Notes: generated by a model from the letters alone, not told the origin. Positions 1-9,443 are shown, counted from the first letter of the stretch. The stretch is 64,000 nucleotides of DNA from PALSA-1180 sp964624625 (GCA_964624625.1 CAZUXW010000005.1:1-64000), one strand, 5' to 3'. A program made the numbers and translations.

Positions 1-1
1 C

Positions 2-346
2 TTTACGCCCACTCCCACTTCCACCTTCACCCCCCTGCCGACCCACACCCCCACGCCGGTCCTTCAGCCGGTCATTGACAAGCCCTACCCGAACCCGGTG
101 GATAACGGGCCGGTAAAGATCGATGTCAAGGTTTCCGGAAGCTCGACCGTCAAGTGGTCGGTGTTCACCCTCTCGTTCCGCAAGATCCTGAGTGATGAAA
201 AATCCATCACGGGCACTGGGACAATCCAATGGGATTTGACGGACAAAACGGGCGCCAGGGTCGCGGACGGACTTTATTACCTGCGGATCGAAGTGACCGG
301 GACCCAGTCCGCCGTGAAGATCTTCAAGGTCATCGTTCTTCGATAG
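2..346 (+). CDS. C-terminal end of a secreted protein: Thr/Pro linker plus YPNP-type C-terminal domain (5' end outside window)
   Basis: The open frame enters from the left edge. The first ~20 codons are a Thr/Pro-rich linker, followed by KPYPNPVDNGPV and about 85 residues ending ...VKIFKVIVLR. The tail has the FlgD-Ig / type A sorting-domain look: a YPNP entry motif, WDLTDKTGARVADGLYYLRI in the middle, and a final K-x-x-V-x-V strand. The same domain closes the GH9 protein (to 7738) and the GH116-like protein (to 19331), with shared features such as F-R-K-I and W-D-L-x-D-K. By analogy with CTD-targeted proteins it may direct export or surface attachment; that role is inferred. The catalytic part lies outside the window. 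Confidence 0.75.
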   Translation, partial: FTPTPTSTFTPLPTHTPTPVLQPVIDKPYPNPVDNGPVKIDVKVSGSSTVKWSVFTLSFRKILSDEKSITGTGTIQWDLTDKTGARVADGLYYLRIEVTGTQSAVKIFKVIVLR

Positions 347-519
347 TCAAAGAAAAATTCCCTGACTATTATTTCCAAGAAAAATACGATTTTTAGGTTT
401 TGTATCTTGTGGTTTGAGCGTTTTAACATTAAACGTTGGAAAGTGTCTTAAATATTTCATCCGACAATGGTTTAAGTCACATAGGTAGGCGTGATTTTCG
501 AGGTAAACTTACAAACGTT

Positions 520-3500
520 ATGAACCTCCTGTTATTTAAATCGACCGGAATCCTCTCGAAAAAACTCTTCCTGACAGCTGTTTTGTTGGGCTCGTTCGGG
601 CTCCTGCCTGTGCGACTGGAAGCGGCCCGAGTCGATAAGTCCTCTCCGCAACAAGACTATCAGCCTGGGAATACGGTCACTTGGAATTTGATCGTCCAGC
701 CGGGAGCCGCGACCACGAACCAAGTTTACACCAATAATTTCACAACCTTACCTGTTTGGACAGAACAGGCTACTGGATGGGGTTCCTGGATGATCACAGG
801 CGGAGCCTTGCATTATGGCCCTGGCGCAGATCCCACGCTGAATCACTTTCCCCAATACATCAACACGGGCGGTCCGATGGTGGGCGATGCCGAATTTTTA
901 TATGACACGATGATTCCGGTCCAAAGCTTATCCCCGGACGAGGATTCTGTGCTTATTTTCCGCAATATCAGCTGCCAAACCTATTTCATGGTACGTTTGG
1001 ACCATTTTCAAATGACGGACACCTGTGCGGCGAACAGTTCCAGCGCGCTTTTTTTTGATAAGGTAACCCCAGCCGGCGCGGCCTGCAGCCAGACCACATT
1101 TACGCCCGTGGCCAGCAACACATCAATCGCATGTGTACCCAAGAGTACTTGGTACACGGTCAGGGTGAGGGTTTGCGGCAACAACGTGTATGCGAAAGCC
1201 TGGCCCCGGGGTACGCCGGAACCAGGAGGCTGGATGCTAACGGGATCCGACGCGTCCTTGACGGCGCCGGGAAACACCACTGGTAATTTCGGCTTCCAGG
1301 CAAACTTAGGCGAGGTTTATTACGACAACTTGACGGTCTGGAGCCTCGTCCCTGAGAACAACGTGATCGTGACGGATCCGGTTCCCGCCTGCATGACGAA
1401 TGTTACGAGTTCTTGCGGAACAGTCGCCGGCAATTCGGTCAGTTGGAACGCCGGTAATTTTACCGCTTGCGCGAATCCCGTCAGTTGCACTATCACGGCC
1501 AAAGTTGGATGCGGCTGTCCGGCGGGTGTTTTGACCAACACAGCTTCCGTCACCAGCAGTCTGGGCGCTGGAATCCCCGGTTCCTCGGCCATCAACGTGG
1601 GGTCCTTCACGCTGTCAAAGTCGACCGCCAACAGTAACCTGAACTCGAACGGCCCCATTACCTACCTCGTTGTCCTTTGCAATACCAGCGCGACCGCCTA
1701 TGACTCGCCGGTAACCATCCAGGACATGCTCAGCGGGCAAATTGGGTGGAACTTCAACGGGTACCTCATCGGGGGGGGCAATGACAACGCCATGAACGTA
1801 TGGCATACCGGGTCCTGGGTTTCCTCCGCTGCGGTCGACCTGGTTTCCAACACCACCAATTCACCGGCATTTGAGGTGGAAAATATCCCCGGAAACACAT
1901 GTGTGACCATCGGGTTGAATTACCAGGAAAATAACATCGGTGGCGAGGCTTGTACGGTCGTCAATAATTACGCCTATATCACTGGTGGCGGAACCTGTGG
2001 CGTGACGACCTCCACTGTCCCCCTTTCCATCACCGCCAAATGCTTCACCCCCACCAATACCCCGACCAAGACGCCCACCCCGACCTTCACCAACACTCCC
2101 ACCCGAACCCCCACGCCGACCTTCACCAGGACCGCTACCCCGACCCCCACCCCGACGCCCCTGATCACCAATACCAATACCGCGACCCGGACTCCGACCC
2201 CGACACCGACCAATAGCAACACGGCGACAAGGACCCCGACACCGACCCCCACCTTGACCTATACCAACACCGCGACCCGTACTCCAACCCCCACCCCTAC
2301 GAATACCCTCACCAATACCGCCACCAAGACACCCACCCCCACGCCAATGGTCACGAATACCAATACCGCCACCCGTACGCCCACGCCGACCCCCACCTTA
2401 ACCCCCACCAATACATTCACTCCGACCGCGACCGTGACCCCCACCAGGACTGCCACCAATAGCCCCACGATCACACCGACCTTGACCCCCACCCGTACTC
2501 CGACCCCAACACCCACCAACACCCCGACCAATACGGTGGTGAACACCAACACGAACACCCCCACCAACAGCCCGACCCGCACCCCGACGCCGAGCCCCAC
2601 CAGGACGCCGTCACCCACCGCCACGAACACGCCCACCGTCAGCCCAACCAACAGCTTCACGAACACGGCGACGCGTACTCCCACGCCCACGATCACCAAC
2701 ACGAACACCAATACTCCCCTCATCACCAACACCGCCACCAATACACCGACCATCACGCCGACCTATACTCCCACCCGAACCTTCACCAATACCGCCACCG
2801 TGACCCCGACCAACAGCCCGACTCGGACGCCGACCTTGACGCCCACTCCCACACCGACCCTCACCTTCACGAATACCGCGACACCGACCGTCACGAACAC
2901 GAACACGAATACCCCCAACATCACCAATACCGCAACGAACACCCCTACCCGTACGCCGACCCCTACCCCCACCCCTAGCCCGACCCAGACCCTCACCAAC
3001 ACGGCGACGAACACCGCCACTAACAGCCCCACGCCCACGGTTACCAACACCAACACGAATACACCGCTCATCACGAATACCGCCACTAACACCCCGACGA
3101 TCACACCGACGGCTACGCCCACCAAGACCTTCACGAATACCGCAACTCCCACCCTCACCAACACCCCGACGAATACGCCCTTGATCACCAATACAGCCAC
3201 CGATACGCCGACCTGGACCCCCACCCCCACCTTTACGAATACCGCCACCCTTTCGCCTACCAGGACGCCCACCAACAGCCCGACCTTGACCCCCACGGTC
3301 ACGCCAGCCATTACCAATACCTTCACCAACAGCCCGACCCCTAGTCCGACCCAAACTCCCACCACGACCTTTACGACCACGGCAACCATCACCCCGACCA
3401 GAACGGCCACCAACAGCCCGACGAACAGTCCGACCAGGACTCCCACCAGGACCTTTACGAACACGGCAACCTTTACGGCCACGGCTACCCCCAGCCAAAC

Positions 3501-4506
3501 CGCCACGAACAGCCCGACTTGGACCGCTACCTTAACGGCCACCTCGACCTTTACCGCTACCGCCACGTCCACCCCGACCATCCCGGGCCAATATACGGTT
3601 CGGGTATCGGTTTATAACGAAGCTGGCGAGGTCATTAAGGTTATCTTGGTCCAAAAATTCCAGGACCCCATTGATAATTTCACCCTGGAAGGGAGCAATG
3701 TCATCTCCAGCCTGAGGGGGCCCTCGGGCCATATTGACATTTACTTCCAAGGGGCCCCCATCGGAACTTGGGATGGGACCAACGCGGTCGGGGAACCGGC
3801 GCCCAACGGCATTTACAATATCAAGGTGGATAACGTGGATAGCTTTGGGGTGGTTCGGAGCGTGACCCAGCAGGCCATGGTGAGCCGTTCATTGTATAAA
3901 TCGACGATCTTGGTTTACAACGAGGCGGGGGAGGTGGTGCGCCACTTATATTCTTACGTGGATGACCCGGGACTCTCGACGATTTCATCCATGGACATTT
4001 CCAGCTCCGTGATCCAACCCACCAACGGACCCGTTACCAATAACTCGCCGACCCAGGTTTCGATCGCTTTGAGCAATGGAACGACCGTGGTTTGGGACGG
4101 AAAGGGCGATGGAGGGAATATCCTTCAAAGCGGCCAATATTTCATAACAGTCCACGCGGTCGATGGACAGGGATCGGATTCCACGATCACCCGCCAGGTA
4201 ACCTTGCTCAGCTCCAACGCCTCATCGGGGATGGGGAAAACCTATTCCATTCCGAACATCTTGACGAGGGTCAGCGGACCAGCGACTTTCTTTAATGATT
4301 CAACGGTCAAACTGACCCTGAGGGTTTCCCTCTTTACCGTCGTGGGGGAAAGGGTGGCCATGTTTTTCGGAGCCCCCGGTTCCAACAGCGCGCCCTGGGA
4401 TCCTGGAAACTTGGCCAGCGGCCTTTATATCGCTGTGGCGGAGCTGAGGGATATCAACAACGGATTTGTCGGGAGACAGTTCACCAAGGTTCTCGTCTTC
4501 CATTGA
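520..4506 (+). CDS. large secreted surface protein: DUF11-like repeats, ~510-residue Thr/Pro linker, FlgD-Ig-like C-terminal domains
   Basis: A frame is open from a TTG at 436, but ATG 520 is preferred because it places a basic n-region and hydrophobic core (LFLTAVLLGSFGLL, ending near LEAA) at the N-terminus. Residues ~45-270 resemble a jelly-roll/LamG-like module. Residues ~280-500 look like two DUF11-type surface repeats with several Cys. Residues ~509-1022 are a Thr/Pro/Asn linker (TPTNTPT-like units). Residues ~1025-1328 hold about three FlgD-Ig-like modules (YNEAGEV twice, then WDG or PWDPG, then G-x-Y) ending in FTKVLVFH. The last module lacks the YPNP entry seen in the neighbouring proteins. 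No enzyme motif is visible, so adhesion or a structural surface role is the best guess. The linker is a likely O-glycosylation target (inference). Confidence 0.85.
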   Translation: MNLLLFKSTGILSKKLFLTAVLLGSFGLLPVRLEAARVDKSSPQQDYQPGNTVTWNLIVQPGAATTNQVYTNNFTTLPVWTEQATGWGSWMITGGALHYGPGADPTLNHFPQYINTGGPMVGDAEFLYDTMIPVQSLSPDEDSVLIFRNISCQTYFMVRLDHFQMTDTCAANSSSALFFDKVTPAGAACSQTTFTPVASNTSIACVPKSTWYTVRVRVCGNNVYAKAWPRGTPEPGGWMLTGSDASLTAPGNTTGNFGFQANLGEVYYDNLTVWSLVPENNVIVTDPVPACMTNVTSSCGTVAGNSVSWNAGNFTACANPVSCTITAKVGCGCPAGVLTNTASVTSSLGAGIPGSSAINVGSFTLSKSTANSNLNSNGPITYLVVLCNTSATAYDSPVTIQDMLSGQIGWNFNGYLIGGGNDNAMNVWHTGSWVSSAAVDLVSNTTNSPAFEVENIPGNTCVTIGLNYQENNIGGEACTVVNNYAYITGGGTCGVTTSTVPLSITAKCFTPTNTPTKTPTPTFTNTPTRTPTPTFTRTATPTPTPTPLITNTNTATRTPTPTPTNSNTATRTPTPTPTLTYTNTATRTPTPTPTNTLTNTATKTPTPTPMVTNTNTATRTPTPTPTLTPTNTFTPTATVTPTRTATNSPTITPTLTPTRTPTPTPTNTPTNTVVNTNTNTPTNSPTRTPTPSPTRTPSPTATNTPTVSPTNSFTNTATRTPTPTITNTNTNTPLITNTATNTPTITPTYTPTRTFTNTATVTPTNSPTRTPTLTPTPTPTLTFTNTATPTVTNTNTNTPNITNTATNTPTRTPTPTPTPSPTQTLTNTATNTATNSPTPTVTNTNTNTPLITNTATNTPTITPTATPTKTFTNTATPTLTNTPTNTPLITNTATDTPTWTPTPTFTNTATLSPTRTPTNSPTLTPTVTPAITNTFTNSPTPSPTQTPTTTFTTTATITPTRTATNSPTNSPTRTPTRTFTNTATFTATATPSQTATNSPTWTATLTATSTFTATATSTPTIPGQYTVRVSVYNEAGEVIKVILVQKFQDPIDNFTLEGSNVISSLRGPSGHIDIYFQGAPIGTWDGTNAVGEPAPNGIYNIKVDNVDSFGVVRSVTQQAMVSRSLYKSTILVYNEAGEVVRHLYSYVDDPGLSTISSMDISSSVIQPTNGPVTNNSPTQVSIALSNGTTVVWDGKGDGGNILQSGQYFITVHAVDGQGSDSTITRQVTLLSSNASSGMGKTYSIPNILTRVSGPATFFNDSTVKLTLRVSLFTVVGERVAMFFGAPGSNSAPWDPGNLASGLYIAVAELRDINNGFVGRQFTKVLVFH
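2044..3585 (+). repeat. low-complexity Thr/Pro-coding tract
   Basis: About 1.5 kb of degenerate short repeats (ACC, CCC, AAT, ACG codons) encodes a Thr/Pro/Asn linker. The plus strand is almost free of runs of G and very rich in C and A. As a result, open frames with Val/Gly/Arg-only translations appear on the minus strand; these are compositional shadows. Confidence 0.95.
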
Positions 4507-4626
4507 TCCGTCGAACGAAGGAAAAATAATTTTTCTCTCGGACTGGGAGCGGTTTCATCACCTTGATTATCGTTCAACCCATTTTCATTGCTTTTTCGCT
4601 TATTTTTCCCGGTTGAGATACCATGG

Positions 4627-4673
4627 CCGGACCCTGCGGAAACAATTTCGCAGCGGAAAAAAATAAGGTCCGG
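4627..4673 (+). promoter_or_regulatory. stem-loop just upstream of the GH9 gene start
   Basis: CCGGACC (4627-4633) pairs with GGTCCGG (4667-4673). The contiguous inner CTGCG (4634-4638) pairs with CGCAG (4649-4653). The structure ends 8 bases before the TTG start at 4682. It has no T-run, so it is not a standard terminator; it could affect translation initiation. Role unproven. Confidence 0.35.
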
Positions 4674-4681
4674 TCCATTCC

Positions 4682-7600
4682 TTGAATCGTTCTTCAAAAC
4701 TTGGTTTATTGTTATTCCTTTCCCTGCCTTGGCCGGTTCTCGCGGCCGTGACTCCCGATATCCAGGTGGACCAAACCGGGTATGTTTCCACCGAGGCGAA
4801 GCTCGCGATGGTCACCAATTCCTCGGCCACCGGAGCCTTTTCAGTCCGGCAGGTTTCCGGTGGGGCGACTGTTTTTTCAGGGACCTTGACCGCTGGGGTT
4901 TTGGACAATAACTCGGGGTTGACCATTCAACGGGCCGATTTCTCGTCGGTGACCGCCAGCGGCGACTATTACCTGGACGTGGCAGGTCTGGGACAGAGCT
5001 ATAACTTCTCGATTGATCCCAATGTTTTTGCCAAGGCCTTTTACCTGGCCACCCGATTTTATTACGGCCAGCGCTGCGGCACGGCGGTGGATTTGGCTCC
5101 CTCTTTCCCAGGCTATACCCATGGGGCTTGCCACACGGCGGACGGGACCTTTCACGCTTCCTCAGGGGTCACCGGAACCAAGACCGCCACGAAGGGATGG
5201 CACGACGCGGGGGATTATGGAAAATACGTCGTCAACTCCGGGATTTCCACGGGGGAGTTGCTTTGGACTTATGAGTGGTTCGCCAATCGGATCGGGACCG
5301 TCAATCTCCAAATACCGGAATCGGGAAACGGGACGCCGGATCTATTGAACGAGGCCCGGTGGAACCTGGAGTGGATGAGGACCATGCAGGACACGGACGG
5401 AGGAGTGTGGCATAAAGTCTCCACCGCCGCCTTCGACATTTTTGAGATGCCGGAAGTGGACAGCGCTGGAACCAGGTATATTATCGGCAAGGGCGCCGCG
5501 CCCTATAAGACCACTGCCGCCAGCGCGGATTTCGCCGCCGTGATGGCGATCGCGGCCAGGCTCTATCAACCCTATGACGCCGCTTTTTCGGCGGCTTGCT
5601 CCCAGGCGGCGGTCACGGCCTGGGGATGGGTGCAGTTGAATCCCAATGTGACCTTTACGGCCAATCCCGCGGGGATTTCCACCGGAACCTATGGCGACGG
5701 CACCGTGACCGACGAAAGGCTTTGGGCTTCGGCGGAGCTGTTCCGGACCACCGGGGGTGCCGCTTACAACACCTACTTCACCGCAAACGCGGGGACATCG
5801 CCTTTGATCTCAACCACCGGCTACCCCCAGGATTGGGCCACGGTGAAAAACCTGGCTTTGTGGAGCTATTACTTTTCCTACCTTTCGGGAAGGACGCCCT
5901 CGGCGGCGGTTTCCACGGCGATCCGGACGGACACCCTCGCGGCAGCCAACGCGGTCACGGTCCGCCAGGCTTCCGACGGCTATAGGGTCAGTTTATCCAC
6001 CGCCCATTACATCTGGGGATCCAACGGGGGAGTGGGCAATTTCGGCGTCATGCTGTTAATGGCTAACGCCATGAGTCCGAGCAATAACTATGTTCAGGCG
6101 GTGTTGGACGATATCCATTATTTATTGGGCCGCAACGGCAACAAAATTTCCTTTGTCACCCGTTTGGGGACAACCTTCCCCCTTCATCCCCACCATCGGC
6201 CCAGCGGGTCGGATGCCAACACCCTGCCCTGGCCAGGAATGCTGGTCGGGGGCCCCAATCAAAGCACTTCCGGGGACGGGATTACTCCCACTTCGCCTGG
6301 AACCAAGCCTGCCTTATGTTACGCCGATATCCAGGGCGCTTATGGTTCCAATGAGGAGGCCATCAATTGGAACGCCCCTTTGGTTTTTATCCTGGCCGCC
6401 AACGTGCCAGTGCCAGGGACGCCCACTCCCACACCCACGTTTTTTTTTACCATGACTCCGACCGTTACGGCCACTGGCACCAAAACCGCGACCGCGACCC
6501 CCAGCCGGACCGCCACTCCGACCGCAAGCCCGACTCCAACCCTGAGCCCCAGTAACACGGCGACGAGGACGGCGACCCTTAGCCCTACCGTGACCTCCTC
6601 CAACAGTCCGACGAAAACCGCGACCTTTCCGCCGACAGGAACTCCTTCCTCCACCGCGACGTTAACCGCTTCCCGGACTCCTTCCTCCACGCCGTCCCCA
6701 ACCGGGACTCCATCGTCCACTCCCTCAAGCTCGCCCACTTCCACCCCATCCAGGACGGCTTCCCCCACCGCCACCAACAGCCCTTCGCCGTCCCTCACCA
6801 CCACGCCTACGAAAAGCCCAACCGCAACGGCATCCTTTTCTGTCACGGCCACCTTAACCTCGACGCCAACCCTTAGCGCCACAGGAACTGCTTCCCGGAC
6901 CCCCACCTCCAGCCCAACTCCGACGCCTTCACCAACGACATCGGTGACGCCAACCCCCACGGACACTCCCCTTATTACGGATACTCCTTCCAACACGCCG
7001 ACCAAGACCCTTACCTTCACTCCTTCTCCCTCCGCCACAAGGAGCCCCACCCCCACGGCAACGAATAGTCCCACGGCTTCACCAACCAGCACCTCTTCGG
7101 ACAGCCCTACTCAAACCCCCGCGGCGACCCTCACTCCGACATTAACTTCCACCAAGACCGCCAGCGTTTCGCCCACTTCCAGCCCCACCTTGACCCCCAG
7201 TTCCACTCCTTCCACCAGCCCCACTCACAGTCCCACGCCATCCGCGACGAAAACGGCCAGCCTCACACCAACCCCCACCGCGACTCGGACTCCCAGCTTG
7301 TCTCCGACCTCAACGCCTTCCGACAGTCCAACTTCCTCTCCCGTGAGCACCCCAAGCCAAACAGCCACCTGGTCCCCGACCACAACCTTTACTCAAACCC
7401 CCACCCCCACACCTTCGAACCCTCCCACTTTTACCCCTACTGTTTTTTCGTCCGGCGTCAGCTTCTCGCCGGCTTATCCCAATCCTTCCAAGGATGGATC
7501 GCCGGTAGTGGTCGACATTAGGGCGCCTGGACCAGCGGTCATCCATTGGGCCGTCTTTACCACGGCCTTCCGTAAAATCAACAAGGGGGATTTGGCGATG

Positions 7601-7738
7601 ACGGACCTTGGCCTCTTCCGTTGGGACTTGACCGATAAGCGGGGGGATCCGGCTGCCAGGGGCATTTATTACATCCGCCTTGAAGTGTCGGGTCCTTTCG
7701 GGAAAGCCTCGAAAATCGTGAAGGTTTTGGTCCTGTAA
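4682..7738 (+). CDS. secreted GH9 endoglucanase with Thr/Ser/Pro linker and YPNP-type C-terminal domain
   Basis: A signal peptide (LGLLLFLSLPWPVLAA) follows a TTG start; no ATG lies nearby. Residues ~25-110 form the Ig-like CelD_N domain that precedes many GH9 enzymes. The GH9 catalytic domain spans ~111-577. It carries DAGDYGKY (175-182), which supplies the catalytic Asp pair, HPHHRPSG in the substrate-binding region, and SNEEAINWNAP, whose Glu558 matches the GH9 general acid. GH9 enzymes cleave beta-1,4-glucans such as cellulose. Residues ~578-920 are a Ser/Thr/Pro linker. Residues ~922-1018 are the YPNP domain with IHWAVFTTAFRKI, shared with the GH116-like protein. No carbohydrate-binding module is recognisable, so surface attachment may replace one. 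The GH9 assignment is firm; the exact substrate is not. Confidence 0.93.
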   Translation: MNRSSKLGLLLFLSLPWPVLAAVTPDIQVDQTGYVSTEAKLAMVTNSSATGAFSVRQVSGGATVFSGTLTAGVLDNNSGLTIQRADFSSVTASGDYYLDVAGLGQSYNFSIDPNVFAKAFYLATRFYYGQRCGTAVDLAPSFPGYTHGACHTADGTFHASSGVTGTKTATKGWHDAGDYGKYVVNSGISTGELLWTYEWFANRIGTVNLQIPESGNGTPDLLNEARWNLEWMRTMQDTDGGVWHKVSTAAFDIFEMPEVDSAGTRYIIGKGAAPYKTTAASADFAAVMAIAARLYQPYDAAFSAACSQAAVTAWGWVQLNPNVTFTANPAGISTGTYGDGTVTDERLWASAELFRTTGGAAYNTYFTANAGTSPLISTTGYPQDWATVKNLALWSYYFSYLSGRTPSAAVSTAIRTDTLAAANAVTVRQASDGYRVSLSTAHYIWGSNGGVGNFGVMLLMANAMSPSNNYVQAVLDDIHYLLGRNGNKISFVTRLGTTFPLHPHHRPSGSDANTLPWPGMLVGGPNQSTSGDGITPTSPGTKPALCYADIQGAYGSNEEAINWNAPLVFILAANVPVPGTPTPTPTFFFTMTPTVTATGTKTATATPSRTATPTASPTPTLSPSNTATRTATLSPTVTSSNSPTKTATFPPTGTPSSTATLTASRTPSSTPSPTGTPSSTPSSSPTSTPSRTASPTATNSPSPSLTTTPTKSPTATASFSVTATLTSTPTLSATGTASRTPTSSPTPTPSPTTSVTPTPTDTPLITDTPSNTPTKTLTFTPSPSATRSPTPTATNSPTASPTSTSSDSPTQTPAATLTPTLTSTKTASVSPTSSPTLTPSSTPSTSPTHSPTPSATKTASLTPTPTATRTPSLSPTSTPSDSPTSSPVSTPSQTATWSPTTTFTQTPTPTPSNPPTFTPTVFSSGVSFSPAYPNPSKDGSPVVVDIRAPGPAVIHWAVFTTAFRKINKGDLAMTDLGLFRWDLTDKRGDPAARGIYYIRLEVSGPFGKASKIVKVLVL
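6418..7440 (+). repeat. low-complexity Thr/Ser/Pro-coding tract in the GH9 gene
   Basis: About 1 kb of short degenerate repeats encodes PTxSPT-like units between the GH9 domain and the C-terminal domain. It is richer in Ser than the Asn-rich tract at 2044-3585. Confidence 0.93.
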
Positions 7739-7848
7739 GGTCGGTTCGCGTTTATTCCGGTTTTTTCCATCCGGTTTTCATTTTCATTGGGACAGTGGCG
7801 GGGTTATGATGAACCCAATCTTTGACAAACCTCAAGGCGGAGGGCCTG

Positions 7849-8328
7849 ATGACGATCCGAAAAGAATCCAAAGTCTCCAATTTCCTCAAGGAAGTAAACC
7901 TGTTTGAGGGGCTTGATAATAAAGTCATCAACCAAATTTTCCGGCTTGGAATCGTGCAAAACTTTAAAAAAGGCGACATGATCATCCGGGAAGGGGAACA
8001 GGGCGGCAGTTTCCACATCCTCATCAACGGCAAGGCGGAAGTGACCAAATCCTCCAAGGCGAAGGGCTCCCAGAAAAAATCCTTGGCGAGAATTTCCAGG
8101 GGATCCACTTTCGGGGAAATGAGCGTTTTTGACGGAGCCCCCTATTCGGCCTCGGTCAGGGCGGTCGAGGATTGCGACGTCCACATTATCCGCGGGACGG
8201 ACCTCAAGAAGTTTTTCGAGGAAAATCCCCGCGAGGGCGTGGTGATCCTGATGACCTTGATGACCTCGATTTCCAACAGGCTCCGCCGCGCGAATTTGGC
8301 CTTGTCGGTCATGGATAAAAGCCGTTAA
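7849..8328 (+). CDS. stand-alone cyclic-nucleotide-binding-fold protein (Crp-type, no DNA-binding domain)
   Basis: ATG 7849 is chosen because GGAGGG ends four bases before it; the frame also opens at a TTG at 7822. The 159-residue product is a single cNMP-binding jelly roll: LFEGL and KKGDMIIREGEQG at the start, then FHILINGKAEV, then FGEMSVFDGAPYSASVRA. It lacks the helix-turn-helix of Crp/Fnr. In classical cAMP sites the phosphate cassette reads PRxA; here the Arg is Tyr (PYSA), while the preceding Glu is kept. It may therefore bind another ligand or act only as a protein-interaction module. The next gene starts 9 bases downstream, suggesting co-transcription. Confidence 0.85.
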   Translation: MTIRKESKVSNFLKEVNLFEGLDNKVINQIFRLGIVQNFKKGDMIIREGEQGGSFHILINGKAEVTKSSKAKGSQKKSLARISRGSTFGEMSVFDGAPYSASVRAVEDCDVHIIRGTDLKKFFEENPREGVVILMTLMTSISNRLRRANLALSVMDKSR

Positions 8329-8337
8329 GAGGCGATT

Positions 8338-8859
8338 GTGTCTTCCACCCTCCAAACCCAAATAGGAAACCTTCTCGTCCGCAAGGCGAGTTCCGCGGAA
8401 AAGGCGGTTGTTTTGGGGATTAAACAGGATGCCGCGCGCTGGCTGGAAGCCAAGGGCATCCACCAATGGGCCGGAATCCTCATGGCCCAGGGTGAGGATT
8501 TTGTCCACAAGCCGGTTCAGGAAGGGGAGTCCTATTTGCTCTTCCAGGGTGACCATCCGATTGGAACCATCACGATCACCTGGGAGGATTCGGTGAGCTG
8601 GGGTGAAAAGGGAAAGGATGGGAAGGCGGGCTATCTCCATGGAATGGCGGTTTTAAGGAAATACGCCGGTAAGGAAATCGGCAAACAGCTGCTGGACTGG
8701 GCGATGGGCGTCATCCGGGCCAAGGGAAAAACCGTCCGGCTGGACTGCATGGCCGAAAATCCCAGGATCAACCGCTACTATAGGGATATGGCCTTTGAGT
8801 CCAAGGGACAAGCCACGCTCCCCAGCGGCTTTAAGGTCAGCTTGTACGAGAAGGCCTGA
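8338..8859 (+). CDS. GNAT-family N-acetyltransferase
   Basis: A GTG start follows the purine-rich AAGAGG by a few bases. The 173-residue protein has the GNAT layout: a conserved Trp/Gln-rich N-terminal half, a central strand giving LHGMAVLRKYAGKEIGKQLLDWA (motif A, acetyl-CoA pyrophosphate loop in the RKYAGKEIGKQ stretch) and RLDCMAENPRINRYYRDMAFESKG (motif B). The substrate cannot be read from the sequence. It is only 9 bases after the cNMP-fold gene, so the two probably form an operon. Confidence 0.85.
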   Translation: MSSTLQTQIGNLLVRKASSAEKAVVLGIKQDAARWLEAKGIHQWAGILMAQGEDFVHKPVQEGESYLLFQGDHPIGTITITWEDSVSWGEKGKDGKAGYLHGMAVLRKYAGKEIGKQLLDWAMGVIRAKGKTVRLDCMAENPRINRYYRDMAFESKGQATLPSGFKVSLYEKA

Positions 8860-8968
8860 CCAGGGCCCCGTCACTGGCCCCTTTTCCCCGGTTTTCCAGT
8901 GAAACTTTTCGGCCTCCGCCCCCGTCCAAAAAGCGTCGGTTGAATTTACTCAATTAAGGAGAAGGACC

Positions 8969-9298
8969 ATGAGAAAAACCTTGGCGGTTTTAACAGCGTT
9001 GTTCGTGGCTGGTTCGGTGGGATTCACTTTCGCCCAGGACGTGAACGGCAATAATCCGGCGATGAGCCCGAAGGCTCGGTTGGAGCGGCAGCATGACCGG
9101 GTTCAGGAGGGGGTCCAAAACGGGTCGATCAGCAAGAAGGAACACCGCAAATTGGCCCGGCAAGGCCGCCACATTAACCGGGAGCGCAGAAGGGACCTGC
9201 GAAAAGACGGCGGTAAATTGACGAACGAGGATAGGGCCAAGCTGGAGCGCCAGGAAAATAGGCGGTCCGGGGAGATTTATCAGGACAAGCATAATTAA
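8969..9298 (+). CDS. small secreted basic, Arg/Lys-rich protein of unknown function
   Basis: AAGGAGAAGG precedes ATG 8969. The 109-residue product has a clear signal peptide (LAVLTALFVAGSVGFTFA, cleaved near AQD). The mature part is hydrophilic, with many Arg, Lys, Glu and Gln residues and short repeats such as LERQHDR, LARQGRH and LERQENR, probably helical. The spacing suggests two or three similar helical hairpins. I do not recognise a family. A strong terminator follows at 9321, so it is probably transcribed on its own. Confidence 0.75.
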   Translation: MRKTLAVLTALFVAGSVGFTFAQDVNGNNPAMSPKARLERQHDRVQEGVQNGSISKKEHRKLARQGRHINRERRRDLRKDGGKLTNEDRAKLERQENRRSGEIYQDKHN

Positions 9299-9320
9299 AA
9301 AAGGAAGCTTGATTTTTAAA

Positions 9321-9351
9321 GGGCGGGACTCCAAAGTCCCGCCCTTTTTTT
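9321..9351 (+). terminator. Rho-independent terminator
   Basis: A 10-bp perfect stem, GGGCGGGACT (9321-9330) with AGTCCCGCCC (9335-9344), closes a CCAA loop and is followed by seven T. It ends the small secreted-protein gene and lies between convergent genes. Confidence 0.93.
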
Positions 9352-9364
9352 ATTTTTAAAATTG

Positions 9365-9387
9365 CCCTATCCCTTTGCGGGAGAGGG
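9365..9387. repeat. imperfect palindrome of CCCT/AGGG type
   Basis: CCCTATCCC pairs with GGGAGAGGG around TTTGC, with one mismatch in the middle. It lies between the convergent genes ending at 9298 and 9444. Similar GC-rich palindromes occur at 12044-12070 and 20549-20577. Confidence 0.5.
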
Positions 9388-9443
9388 AAGTCTTAAAGGT
9401 CGAGGGACGCGATCAACAGATCCCCTGCGTTGATTCCGGAACA

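Noticed and set aside
424..519. Riboswitch upstream of the large surface-protein gene
   Set aside because: A GGTAGG word recalls part of GEMM, but no matching helices were found.
2259..3581. Long minus-strand open frames (Val/Gly-rich or Arg/Gly-rich) across the Thr/Pro tract, likewise at 6340-7092 and 18089-19054
   Set aside because: They mirror the Thr/Pro codon repeats of the plus-strand genes and have no ribosome binding site, start context or credible composition.
2044..3585. CRISPR-like or tandem-repeat array appearance
   Set aside because: The units are irregular in length, in frame with a coding sequence and without constant spacers.
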